Positions 44,601 through 54,933 of a DNA stretch of 64,000 nucleotides are shown here, piece after piece. Made by a program: the position numbers and the translations under genes. Source of the stretch: CAWAPD01 sp963783865 (GTDB taxonomy: Bacteria; Actinomycetota; Thermoleophilia; UBA2241); contig CAWAPD010000006.1 of the NCBI GenBank assembly GCA_963783865.1, positions 169,877-233,876 of the forward strand. Direction: 5' to 3'. The number at the start of each line of letters is the position of its first letter. The stretch's first letter is position 1. The notes under the pieces are model-generated. The model saw nothing but the letters and a program-made list of their open reading frames with translations. It was not told where the DNA came from and did no database searches.

Positions 44601-47279
44601 ATGAAGGGCAAGCTGTGGTGTGGGCTCAGCGTGAGCGTGATCGCTCTCGCCGCGAGCCTCGTCCTCGCAGGCGGCGCTCTGGCGGCGCCGCCGGTCTCCG
44701 TGCAGACGGCGTCGGCGCTCGACTCGACGCACGTCGAGATCACGTTCAACCGGGCGGTCGACTCGACCGCGACCAACACAGCCCACTACGTCTTCTCGCC
44801 GGCGCTTGCGGTGAGTGCGGCGGTCCTCGGCAATGCCAACCGCTCGGTGACACTGACCACGGCCGCCCAGGCCAACGCCACCGTCTACACGGTCACGGTC
44901 AGCGGCATCACCAACATGAGGGGTAGCGGACAGGTCAAGTTCATCGGCACCTACCTGGGGCCGAACGACGCCAAGACGATCTTCGAGGACGACTTCAACC
45001 GGCCCTCGGGCCTGCTGCCCACCGACACGCCGTTCGCCGGTCCCTGGACTAACCTCGTGATCAGCGCCGGCACCAGCAACGTGGTGACGGTGAACCCGGC
45101 CCCGAACCCGACGCCGACGATGCCGTGGGCCGGGTCGGGCGCGCTGTACTCGAAAGACACGCCTCTCAGCGGCGAGAACGACAACGCCAACGTGCAGGCC
45201 AGGGTCTCGGCCAGCGACATCTACTACTCGGCCTACCTCGACGTGCCCAGGCAGACCTGGCCGGCGGCCACCGAGGTGGGGTTGCTGCGCCTGAACACCT
45301 CCGCCCAGACGGCGCACGCACGTCTGTACGCCTTCACCCAGTCGTCCACGGCGTACACGCTGATGGTCAACTGGAAGAACCCGACCGGCGGCTACAACGC
45401 GGCGGGCTCGACGGTCGCCACCGGCGTCACCTTCAACCAGTGGCACTGGCTGCAGATGCACGTCAGGAACGGGGCCCCCGGTTCGGGTGAGATCCAGGTC
45501 TTCCTCGACGGCAAGCTGCTGTTCCAGGACACCTCGACCGGCGTCTACACCGGGGCCGGCAAGATGCTCTACGCCGAGGCCGGCATCATGCACATGACCG
45601 ACACCACGTCGGCCTCGACCTACACCGACCAGCTCCGCCTGGGGACCGCTTACACGCTGCCGTCGCTGAAGAACGACACGACGGCGCCCAGCGCGGTGAC
45701 CCTGGCGACCTCGGCCACGCAGATCCACGACCCCGCGACCTTCACGGCGACGGGCAAGGACGCGATCGGCGTGCAGCGCGTCGACTTCTTCCTCGACGGC
45801 ACGCTCGTCGGCTCGAGTGACTTCGCGCCCGACTACCACCTGGCGAGCGGCCTCTACACCGGCACCTACAGCATGTCGTGGACGCCGACCCAGGCCTCGG
45901 GCATCGCGGACGGTGCCCACCAGCTCACGGCCAAGGTCTACGACACGGCGGGCAACGTCACCACCTCGGCGCCGATCGCCGTGACGACCGACTCGAGCGG
46001 CCCGGCGATCGTCTCGCCGGCGGCCTCGCCCAACCCGTTCACTCCCAACGGCGACGGCTCGCAAGACACGACGCACATCACCTTCACGCACGACGACATC
46101 GCCTCGTACACCGTGCAGATCTTCAGCGGATCGACGCTCGTGAAGACGCTGGAGAGCGGGGCCGACGTGCCGGCCGCGGACGAGTCCTCGTCCTGGAACG
46201 GCACCTACTTCGACTCCGGTACGTCGAGCAACGTGCCGGTGGCCGACGGCACCTACACGGCACGGATCACGGTGAGCGACAGCTACGGACGCACGACCAC
46301 GGCCGACGTGCCGGTGATCGTGAACCGCACGCTCAAGGGGTTCTCGCGCACACCGGCCAAGTTCAACCCGCTGAGCACCTCGGCGAGCCTGAACCACACG
46401 ACCGGCAGCTACTCGCTGCTGGCCGACGCCCAGGTGGGAGTCACCGTGTCCGACAAGCGACGGCAACGTGGTGCGCACGATCCAGCCGCCGACGACCGCC
46501 GAGACGGGCAACGCCGCCACACCGGTCGTCCACACGTTCACGTGGGACGGGCGCAACGACGGCGCCACCGCGGTGCCCGACGGCACCTACACGCTGACGG
46601 TGACGGCGACCAACGGCGTCGGCACGGTCTCGCTGGCGAAGACGGTCACGACCGACGCGACGATCCCGACGGTGAGCCTCGACGCGCTGACGCCCTTCCC
46701 GACCTGGATGCCCGACAGCGACGGACCGCTCGAGGTGGATGTCACGGCCAGCGAGGGCGGGGACGGTGCAGGTCAAGTTCACCCTCTCGGGGGTGACGCA
46801 GCGCACGATCAACGTGTCGGTCCCCCTGCGCCGCGCAGTACGCCATCATGTGGGACGGCACGATGAACGACAAGATCACGCCGGCCCCCCTGGGCAACTA
46901 CCGCGTGAAGATCACCGAGACCGACGGGGTCGGCAACGTGTCCCCGCTGGTCACGAGCGATCTGCTCACCTTGGCCGCGGCTCCGCCGCCCAGCCTCGCG
47001 GTGACCGCCCCCAACGGCGGCGAGAGCTTCTCGCCGAACAGCCCGTTCGACGTGAGCTGGACGCTCTCGCATCCGGTGTCGAGCGGCAGCTTCGCGGTCT
47101 CCGCGACCGACGCGGTCGGCAACGTCCTCTACTCGCTCGGCTCGACCGCGGCCGTGTTCGGCCAGACCGAGTACGGCTTCACCTGGCAGGCGGGCCTGCC
47201 CGCGGGCGAGTACCGCATCGCCGTCACCTACAACGGCACGATCACCGACCTCAGCGACGCGACGTTCACGGTGCAGTAG
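44601..47279 (+). CDS. giant secreted protein A: SbsA-Ig, LamG-like, FlgD-Ig and Kre9/KNH-like domains (three +1 frameshifts)
   Basis: About 891 residues after repair. Signal peptide MKGKLWCGLSVSVIALAASL to AALA. Then a SbsA-type Ig domain (DSTHVEITFNRAVDSTATN), a concanavalin/LamG-like sandwich from about 130 to 350 (EDDFNRPSG to TYTDQLRLG), an Ig domain (IGVQRVDFFLDGTLVGS), FlgD-Ig units beginning SPNPFTPNGDGSQDTT, and a C-terminal Kre9/KNH-like Ig module (LAVTAPNGGESFSPNSPFDV). No LPXTG or membrane anchor follows, so retention may be by the repeats or another route. Frame breaks near 46455, 46757 and 46831 each need one base removed. Shine-Dalgarno GGAGGG precedes ATG 44601. A 16-bp terminator follows. 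Confidence 0.82.
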
Positions 47280-47304
47280 CCCGGACTGAACCGCCGCTGT
47301 GCGA

Positions 47305-47340
47305 CGGGGCGGGGTGTGGCGAAAGCCACACCCCGCCCCG
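47305..47340 (+). terminator. 16-bp hairpin terminator with GAAA tetraloop after protein A
   Basis: 47305-47320 pairs perfectly with 47325-47340 around the GNRA loop GAAA, 26 nt after the protein A stop, followed by TTCTTCG. It is the clearest terminator in the accessory half. Confidence 0.8.
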
Positions 47341-47422
47341 TTCTTCGTACCCGCCCCGTTCTTCGTACTCGCCCCGGTCTTCGTACCCGTCCCCATATCT
47401 CGTACTCGCCCCGCTTCGTGCC
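47334..47422 (+). repeat. 18-bp tandem repeat next to the terminator
   Basis: Five head-to-tail units of about CGCCCCGTTCTTCGTACC: 47334-47351, 47352-47369, 47370-47387, 47388-47406 (diverged) and 47407-47422 (shortened). The first unit starts inside the descending arm of the terminator, so each copy repeats the arm plus TTCTTCGTAC. It looks like slippage amplification of a terminator tail. Units decay with distance. Confidence 0.8.
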
Positions 47423-47745
47423 TGTCTGCGCGCTCGAAGGGCTTTCGCCTAGACGGATGCACAGTACTCACCGATTGCGAACGCGGCAGGCTAACCGTAG
47501 GCTGGGGCGTCCCCTCGGCGAGCAGGTGTGTTCAGCCTGAGACGAGGCGGCCTCCTCTATGGCGCTGCCCCTCTGGGGCAGGGGCGCGGGACGCCCAGCC
47601 TGAATACCACAGCGGAGAAAGTGCTTGAGCGAGTCGAAGCGAGTGTCGATACAGCCGCAAGATCGCGAGCGACAGTGTGCGGGCGCTGCCGTGCCGGCTC
47701 CAGTGCAGCCGGCCGGGCAGGCTCCAACGTTGAAGGGGTGCGGGC
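47423..47745 (+). other. 323-nt leader of protein B, no gene seen
   Basis: No coding sequence of credible length. The stretch has several short possible helices (for example 47565-47571 with 47575-47581, loop TCT) and repeated GCGAG motifs near 47635-47685. A run near 47494-47512 (AGGCTAACCGTAGGC) recalls one arm of the c-di-AMP riboswitch, but the remaining motifs are absent. It probably holds the promoter and a structured 5' leader for protein B. AAGGGG at 47731 may be the Shine-Dalgarno. Confidence 0.4.
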
Positions 47746-50700
47746 ATGAACCAGTCAGGTAGTCACACGTGGCGGGCGGCGACGAGCCGCCTTTCCCACG
47801 TGCGGGGCTTCGTCTTCTGTCTTCTGGTGGCGGTGGTCGTGCTGGCCGCCGTGCCGGCGTACGCCTCGGCGGCCATCTGCTTCGGCAACAGCGTGGGGAT
47901 CTCCGTCTCGTCGCAGACCTCGCCCAACACCACGACCGTCACGGCGCCGTCCGGCAGCGTGGGCGATCTCCTGATCCTGCAGTTCGCCTATAACGGCGGA
48001 AGTCTTTCGACGATCTCGGTGTCGACCGGCTGGACCCTGCTCAACCAGACCAACCAGGGTCAGAACGTCGGCGAGGCCATCTACTACCGGCAGGCCGACG
48101 GCAGCAGCACCGACAACGTCACGCTCACCGTCAGCCGCAACCTGCAGGCCAACCAGTACATCCGCATCTCGGGCGGCATCCTTCGCTACGGCGGGGTCGA
48201 CCCCACGGTGGCGCCGCTCGTGGCCGTCGCCTCGGCGACCAACACGCCGCTGAACTCGCCGAGCGTGACCACGACGGCCGCCAACTCCCAGGTCATCTCG
48301 TTCTTCGTCGACGACCACTACGGCGTGCTGGCCTACCCGACGGGGACGACCGGTCGCTACTCGGTCCCCGGCGCGACCGACACCGGCGTCGGCGGCCCCG
48401 GCGCGATGGCCGCCGACGAGACCCAGGCGACCGCCGGCGCGAGCACCTCACGGTCGACGGCGGGCGCCGCCGGCTATGGCTGGGTGGCGCACACGGTGGT
48501 CCTGACGCCCGGCATCGCCGGCGGCAGCGGCCAGACGGGCAACTCGACCTCGAGCTCCCTGTCGCTCACGGCGCCGTCGGGCACCATCGCGGGCGACTTC
48601 CTGCTGGCGCAGTTCACGTACTCCGGGACGAACGTCGCTCCCGCCACACCCTCCGGCTGGACCCTGGTGAACGCCACCAACCAGTCCACGTCGTTCGGGC
48701 AGGCGGTCTACTACAAGGTCGCGGCGGGCGGCGACTCGGTCACGTTCACGTGCACCGGCGCCGCGCGCATCACCGGCGGCATCCTGCGCTATACGGGCGT
48801 CGACACGTCGGTCGCGCCGATCGTCGCCGCGCGCTCGGGAACGACGACGACCGAGACGGCGAACTCGGTGACCACGACCGCGGCCAACTCGCGCGTCGTC
48901 TCGCTGTTCGGGACGGCCGCGGCGACGACGCTGGCCTATCCGGCGGGGATCACCGGCCGCTACCAGAACGCGAGCAACCCCGGCATCATGGCCGCCGACG
49001 AGACGAAGGCGACCGCGGGCGCGACGACGGCACGCACGACGACCGGTACCGCCGTCGCCTGGGTGACCCAGACCGTGGCGTTCAGGCCGGACACGACCCC
49101 GCCCACCACCGCTTCGGTCACCACGCCCTCCGGCGGCAACGTCTGGAAGGCCGGCTCCGTGCCGACGTCGTTCTCGGGCACGGTCGCCGACAACACCGGC
49201 GGCTGCGGTCTGCCGGCCAACAGCACGACCTTCACGCTCAAGCGGTCGACCGACAACGAGTACTGGAACGGGTCGGCCTGGCAGGTCGAGGTGGCGCCGC
49301 TGGCCGCGACCAACGCCGCGACCACGATCGGCACCAGCACCACCTGGACCAGCTCGGCCACCCTGCCGACGTGGAGCTCGCAGAGCGACGCCGTCTACAC
49401 CGTGCAGGCGTCGACCATCGACCGGGCCGGCAACCCCTTCACCGGGACGGCCGTGACCTTCACGCTCGACGACACGGCGCCGACGATCACCGCTCCGAAC
49501 GTCAGCACGGTGGCGACCGGGCTGATGACGCCCGTGACATTCACGGCTACCGCGAGCGATGTGGCCCCGACGTCGCCGGCGGTGACGTACTGGATGGGCT
49601 CTCCGTTGACCCAGATCTCCAACCCGTACTCGTTCGCCGTGGGCGGGCCGACCACGGTCACGGCTCAGGCGACCGACACGGCGGGGAACACGGCCTCGCA
49701 GACGTTCACGGTGACCATCAACAAGCGTTCCATCGTGGTGACTGCGGTCGCCGCCTCGAAGACGTATGACGGCACGACGAGCTCGGCGACGGCTCCCACA
49801 GTGACCGGCGACGGCGTCGCTCCCAGCGACACCGTCACCTACGGGCAGGTCTACGACACGAAGAACGTCGGCACCGGCAAGACGCTGACCCCGACGGTCA
49901 GCATCGTCTCGGGTGGCACGACCTACACGGGTCCCTGGCCCAGCTACTACACGGTCACGCTGAACACGGTCGCGACCGGCACGATCACGACTCGCGCCAT
50001 CACCGTGACCGGGGCCGCCACCACCAAGGTCTACGACGGCACGACCAGCTCCGCCACGGCGCCGACGATCACCACGGGCTCGCTCGGCACGGGCGACACC
50101 GCGAACTTCATCGAGACCTACAACAACAAGACCGTCGCCACGAACAAGAGGATGACCCCGAGCGGCTCGGTCAACGACGGCAACGGTGGCGCCAACTACA
50201 CGGTGACGTTCACGAACGCCAACGTCGGCGTGATCACCACTCGCACCCTGAACGTCACCGCCACGTGCACGGGCAAGACCTACGACGGGACGACCGCCGC
50301 CACGGTGACGCTCAGCTCGGACAAGATCACCACCGACACGGTGAACCTCGCCTACACCGGCGCCACGTACGCCAACAAGAACGTCGGCACCAACAAGACG
50401 GTCACGGTGACCGGCATCACGAAGACCGGCGCCGACAACGGGAACTACACCCTGGCGAGCACCACCGTCACCACCACGGCGACCATCACCGCCCGCCCGA
50501 TCACGGTGACGGCGGCCACCAACTCCAAGGGCTACGACGGCGTCACGACCGCCGCCGGCGTTCCGACCATCACGGCGGGCTCGCTGGCCACGGGCGACAC
50601 CGTCACCTGGAGCGAGACCTACGCCGACAAGAACGTCGGCACGGGCAAGGCACTGGTCCCGGCCGGCACCGTGAGCGACGGCAACGGCGGGGCCAACTAC

Positions 50701-53700
50701 GCCGTCACGTTCGCCAACAACACGACGGGCGTGATCACGGCCCGCGCCATCACCGTGACCGCGGCCGCCAACACCAAGACCTATGACGGCACGACCAGCG
50801 CCGCCGCCGTCCCAACGGTCACCACAGGCTCGCTGGCCACCGGCGACAGCGCGAACTTCAGCGAGACCTACGACAACAAGAACGTGGGCACCGCCCATGT
50901 GCTGACGCCGGCCGGGTCGGTGAGCGACGGCAACGGCGGCGCCAACTACACTGTCACCTGGCGGACGATCGCAACCGGCGTGATCAACAAGGCCGCACCC
51001 TGAACGGTCGCCGCCACCGGCGTCGACAAGACGTACGACGGGACCACCACCGCCACGGTAACGCTCAGCTCGAACAAGGTCAGCGGCGACACCGTCACGC
51101 TCGCCTACACGGGCGCCACGTTCGCCAACAAGAACGTCGGTACCGCGAAGGCGGTCTCGGTGACCGGCATCTCGATCGAGCGGCGACCGACGCGGGCAAC
51201 TACACCCTGGGCAACACGACCGCGGCGACGACCGCCACCATCACCGCCCGCCCGATCACCGTGACCGCGGCCACCAACACCAAGGGCTACGACGGCACCA
51301 CGACCGCTCGGCGCTGCCCGACGATCACCAGCGGCTCGCTGGCCGAGCGGCGATTCGGCCACCTGGAGCGAGACCTACGCCGACAAGAACGTGGGCACCT
51401 CCAAGACCCTGGTCCCGGCCGGCTCCAGTCACCGACGGCAACTCGGGCAACAACTACGCGGTCACCTGGGTCAACAACACGACCGGCGTGATCACGGCCC
51501 GGGCGATCACCGTCACCGCCGCCACCAACACCAAGGGCTACGACGGCACGACGAGCGCCGCCGCAGTCCCCACGATCACTGCCGGGTCATTGGCGAGTGG
51601 CGACACGGCCACCTGGAGCGAGACCTACGCCACGAAGGACGTGGGCACCGGCAAGACACTGACCCCGGCCGGCTCAGTCACCGACGGCAACTCGGGCAAC
51701 AACTACAGCGTCAGCTTCGTCACCAACACGACCGGCGTTATCAGCGTCCGCGCCATCACCGTGACCGCCGCCGCCGACTCCAAGGTCTACGACGGTGGAA
51801 CGACGGCGGCCGCGATCCCGACGATCACGAGCGGCTCGCTGGCGAGCGGCGACACCGCCTCCTGGACCGAGACCTACGCCAACAAGAACGTGGGTACGGG
51901 CAAGACCCTGACCCCCGCCGGCTCGGTCGCCGACGGCAACTCGGGCAACAACTACACGGTCACGTTCGCCACGATCTCGGGCGGCGTGATCACCAGGGCC
52001 GGCCTCGACATCTACGCCGTCAGCGACTCCAAGACCTACGACGGCACCACTACCTCGAGCGGCGCGCCTACGGTCGGCGGCCTGCAGACCGGCGACACGG
52101 TCAGCGGCAAGGCCCAGACCTTCGACACCAAGAACGTGGGCACCAGCAAGACGCTCTCGGTGAGCGCCTACACCGTCAACGACGGCAACTCGGGCGGGAA
52201 CTACACCGTGACCACCCACAGCGTGAACACCGGCGTGATCGATCCGGCCGGCCTCACGGTCACGGCGCGTGACGCGAGCAAGACCTACGGCCAGACGCTC
52301 ACGTTCGCCGGGACCGAGTTCGACACGAGCGGCCTGATCTCGGGCGACAGCGTGACCTCGGTCACCCTGGCCAGCGACGGCGCTGCCGCCACCGCCGACC
52401 ACGGCACCTACGACATCGCTGCGAGCGGCGCCAGCGGCACCGGTGTCGGCAACTACATCATCGACTACGAGACGGGCACGCTGACGGTCGCCAAGGCAGG
52501 CCTCACCGTCGACGGCGTGACGGTCGAGCCGAAGACCTACGACGGCTCCCCAGACGCCGACCTGAATTGTGGCGACGCCACTGTGAACGGCGTCGTGAAC
52601 AACGACGACGTCACACTCGACACCAGCGGCGCGGCCGGCGCGTTCGACAACGCGAACGCGGGCACGGACAAGGCCGTGACGGTCACCGGCCTGACGGTCA
52701 CCGGTGCGGGCACAGGGAACTACACGCTGACGCCAGCCCGGCTTGACCGCCAACATCACGCCGGCGCCGCTGACGATCACGGCCGACGACCTCTACAAGA
52801 GCTGGGGCGAGTCGCTCGACCTCGCAACCTGCGGGACGTACTTCGAGGCCTCCGGCCTGGTGGGCAGCGAATCCATCGCGTCGGTCACGCTGACCTGCCC
52901 CGAAGCCGCTGACACGAACGCGGCTGTCGGCACGTACCCGCTGGCTCCGAGTGACGCGGTGCCCGACACCAGCACCCGTCTCGGCAACTACGACATCACC
53001 TACGTGGACGGCACTCTGCTCGTTCAGGCCAGCCTCAGCGTGGTCGGCCCGACGACCGGCGACACAGTCGTCCGCGGCGTGCCGACCCAGGTGACGTGGC
53101 AGACCACCCCCGCGGTGGACAGCGGCGTCTTCGAGGTCTGGGCCGTCGGCGACTCAGGGAGCGGGGACTGGTACGACCTGGGCGGCGTCGACGCTCACGG
53201 CGGCTCGGCCGACTACAGCCTCGACTGGACGCCGAACGTCCCGGTCGGCGACTATCAGATCTGCATCGCCTACGGACCGGACGCCGACAATTGGACGGCT
53301 GTCGCCTGGCCGGATGAGACGTTCAGCGTGGTCGACGGGATCACGATGACTACCCCCTCGCTGCCCGTCTCCTGGACGGTCGGCTCGACCCAGACCGTTT
53401 CCTGGACGACGGATTGGGCCCCCACCCAGGGCGAGTTCGGCGTCTGGCTGATCGGCAGCAACGGCACCTGGTACATCGGCCGCACGGCGGCCTGGGACGC
53501 CCACGATACCGGCGGCGTCTACTCGGCCAGCCTGCCGCTCAACGTGCCCACCGGCTCGGGCTACAAGGTGGCCATCTACTACCGGCCCACCACCGGCTCG
53601 GGCAGCTGGACCACGAGCTATACCTCGCCGGCCAGCATCACGGTGAACGGCTGCGGTGCCATCACCATGACCGCGCCCACCCCGGGCAGCGACCCCGCCT

Positions 53701-54699
53701 GGACGGTGGGCACCAGCCCCACGGTGAGCTGGACCGTGGCCGCGCCGGCCCCCACCCAGGGCGAGTTCTGCGTCTGGCTGATCGACAGCTCGGCACCTGG
53801 TACATCGGCCGGCACGGTGGCCTGGGACGCCCACGACACGGACGGCGTCTACTCGGCCAGCCTGCCGCTCAACGTGCCCACCGGCTCGGGCTACAAGGTG
53901 GCCATCTACTACCGGCCCACCACCGGCTCGGGCAGCTGGACCACGAGCTATACCTCGCCGGCCAGCATCACGGTGAACGGCTGCGGTGCCATCACCATGA
54001 CCGCGCCCACCCCGGGCAGCGACCCCGCCTGGACGGTGGGCACCAGCCCCACGGTGAGCTGGACCGTGGCCTCGCCGGCCCCCACCCAGGGCGAGTTCTG
54101 CGTCTGGCTGATCGACAGCAACGGCACCTGGTACATCGGCCGCACGGTGGCCTGGGACGCCCACGATACCGGCGGCGTCTACTCGGCCAGCCTGCCGCTC
54201 AACGTGCCCACCGGCTCGGGCTACAAGGTGGCCATCTACTACCGGCCCGACACCGGGTCTGGAGCTGGACCACGAGCTACACCTCGCCGGCCAGCATCAC
54301 GGTGAACGGCTGCGGTGCCATCACGATGACCGTCCCCGACCTGAGCGGCCCGGCCTGGACGGTGGGCACCAGCCCGACGGTGAGCTGGACCGTCGCCTCG
54401 CCGGCCCCCACCCAGGGCGAGTTCTGCGTCTGGCTGATCGACAGCACCGGCAGCTGGTGCATCGACCAGCACGTGCCGCTCAGCGTGGGCGTGAACGGGA
54501 CCTACTCGGCCAGCCTGCCGCTCAACGTGCCCACCGGCTGCGGCTACAAGGTGGCCATCTACTACCGGCCCGACACTCGGTCTGGAGCTGGACCACCAGC
54601 TACAAGTCGGCGGCCAACGTGACGGTGGCCCCGCTGTACGAACGCGCGAGGCGGGACGCCCTGCGGCTCCCGTCGAGGCAGGTGACCGGAGGGCACTGA
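47746..54699 (+). CDS. giant secreted protein B: duplicated N-domain, ten YDG repeats, MBG and five Kre9/KNH-like modules (frameshifted)
   Basis: About 2,315 residues after repair. Signal peptide FVFCLLVAVVVLAAVPAYAS follows a basic start. Two copies of an unrecognised ~200-residue beta domain come next (SVGDLLILQFAYNGG / TIAGDFLLAQFTYSG). Then two Ig-like segments, ten YDG repeats of 83-84 residues (49.74-52.26 kb), two MBG-like units (DASKTYGQTLTFAGTEFDTS), and five Kre9/KNH-like modules (GEFGVWLIGSNGTWYIGR). Frame breaks lie near 50997-51007 (net +3, with a TGA at 51001), 51177, 51184, 51344, 51427, 52750, 53791/53813, 54260 and 54577. YDG and MBG repeats typify adhesins of Gram-positives. 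No sorting signal is seen at the end (SRQVTGGH). Confidence 0.8.
49740..52260 (+). repeat. ten YDG repeats, 249/252-bp period
   Basis: The K-x-YDG-T-T motif recurs at 49765, 50032, 50281, 50533, 50782, 51034, 51288, 51539, 51788 and 52037. Spacing is 249 or 252 bases in intact copies (first interval 267). Spacings of 252, 254 and 251 around 50782-51539 equal the expected 249, 252 and 249 plus the 3, 2 and 2 extra bases inferred from frame breaks. This confirms the indels independently of translation. Confidence 0.85.
53340..54610 (+). repeat. 330-bp Kre9/KNH-like module repeats in protein B
   Basis: Modules of about 110 codons: the block from 53521 is repeated almost base for base from 53851, 330 bases apart, and followed by a more diverged copy ending near 54610. 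The near-identity shows very recent tandem duplication. One copy differs by a lost base near 53791 and a gained base near 53813, which restore frame. Confidence 0.85.
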
Positions 54700-54933
54700 T
54701 GGCAGCTGAGCGGCCGCTGTTGTCTATGTGCGGCCTTGGGAGTACGATGTCTTAAGCTGCCGTCGGCCGGCGATGGGCCGTCCGCGGCGAGGGGGGCTGG
54801 TGGTCGTGCGAGACACCTTTGCGGTCTTGCCTGCCTGGAGCGCAAAACCCATACGCTCTGGCACAGCCTCGGCCCCGATCTCTCCGCCGTCCCGCCGCCG
54901 CCAGCTTTCCCACTTCTAGCGAGGAGCCCTGCC
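54700..54933 (+). other. protein B-C intergenic region
   Basis: 234 nt without a gene. AT-richer spots (GTACGATGTCTTAAG near 54741-54755 and GCGCAAAACCCATACGC near 54840-54856) are candidate promoter or leader elements. I could not define a -35/-10 pair. GAGGAG at 54921-54926 is the Shine-Dalgarno for protein C. Confidence 0.4.

Noticed and set aside
47334..47422. CRISPR array
   Set aside because: The units are 18 bp, contiguous without spacers and imperfect. No cas genes are in the window.
47490..47520. Possible c-di-AMP (ydaO) riboswitch arm, AGGCTAACCGTAGGC
   Set aside because: Only the 3' conserved arm resembles the family. The GGTGAA-type and other core motifs are not found upstream, and the arm itself has mismatches. 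A covariance-model search would decide.
47280..47745. Short open frames in the protein A-B gap (70-110 codons)
   Set aside because: They cross the terminator and tandem repeats, lack Shine-Dalgarno sequences and have no recognisable features.
54700..54933. Possible c-di-GMP riboswitch upstream of protein C
   Set aside because: A GCAAAACCC stretch exists, but the required CACGCACAGGGCAAACC core and paired GNRA hairpin are missing.
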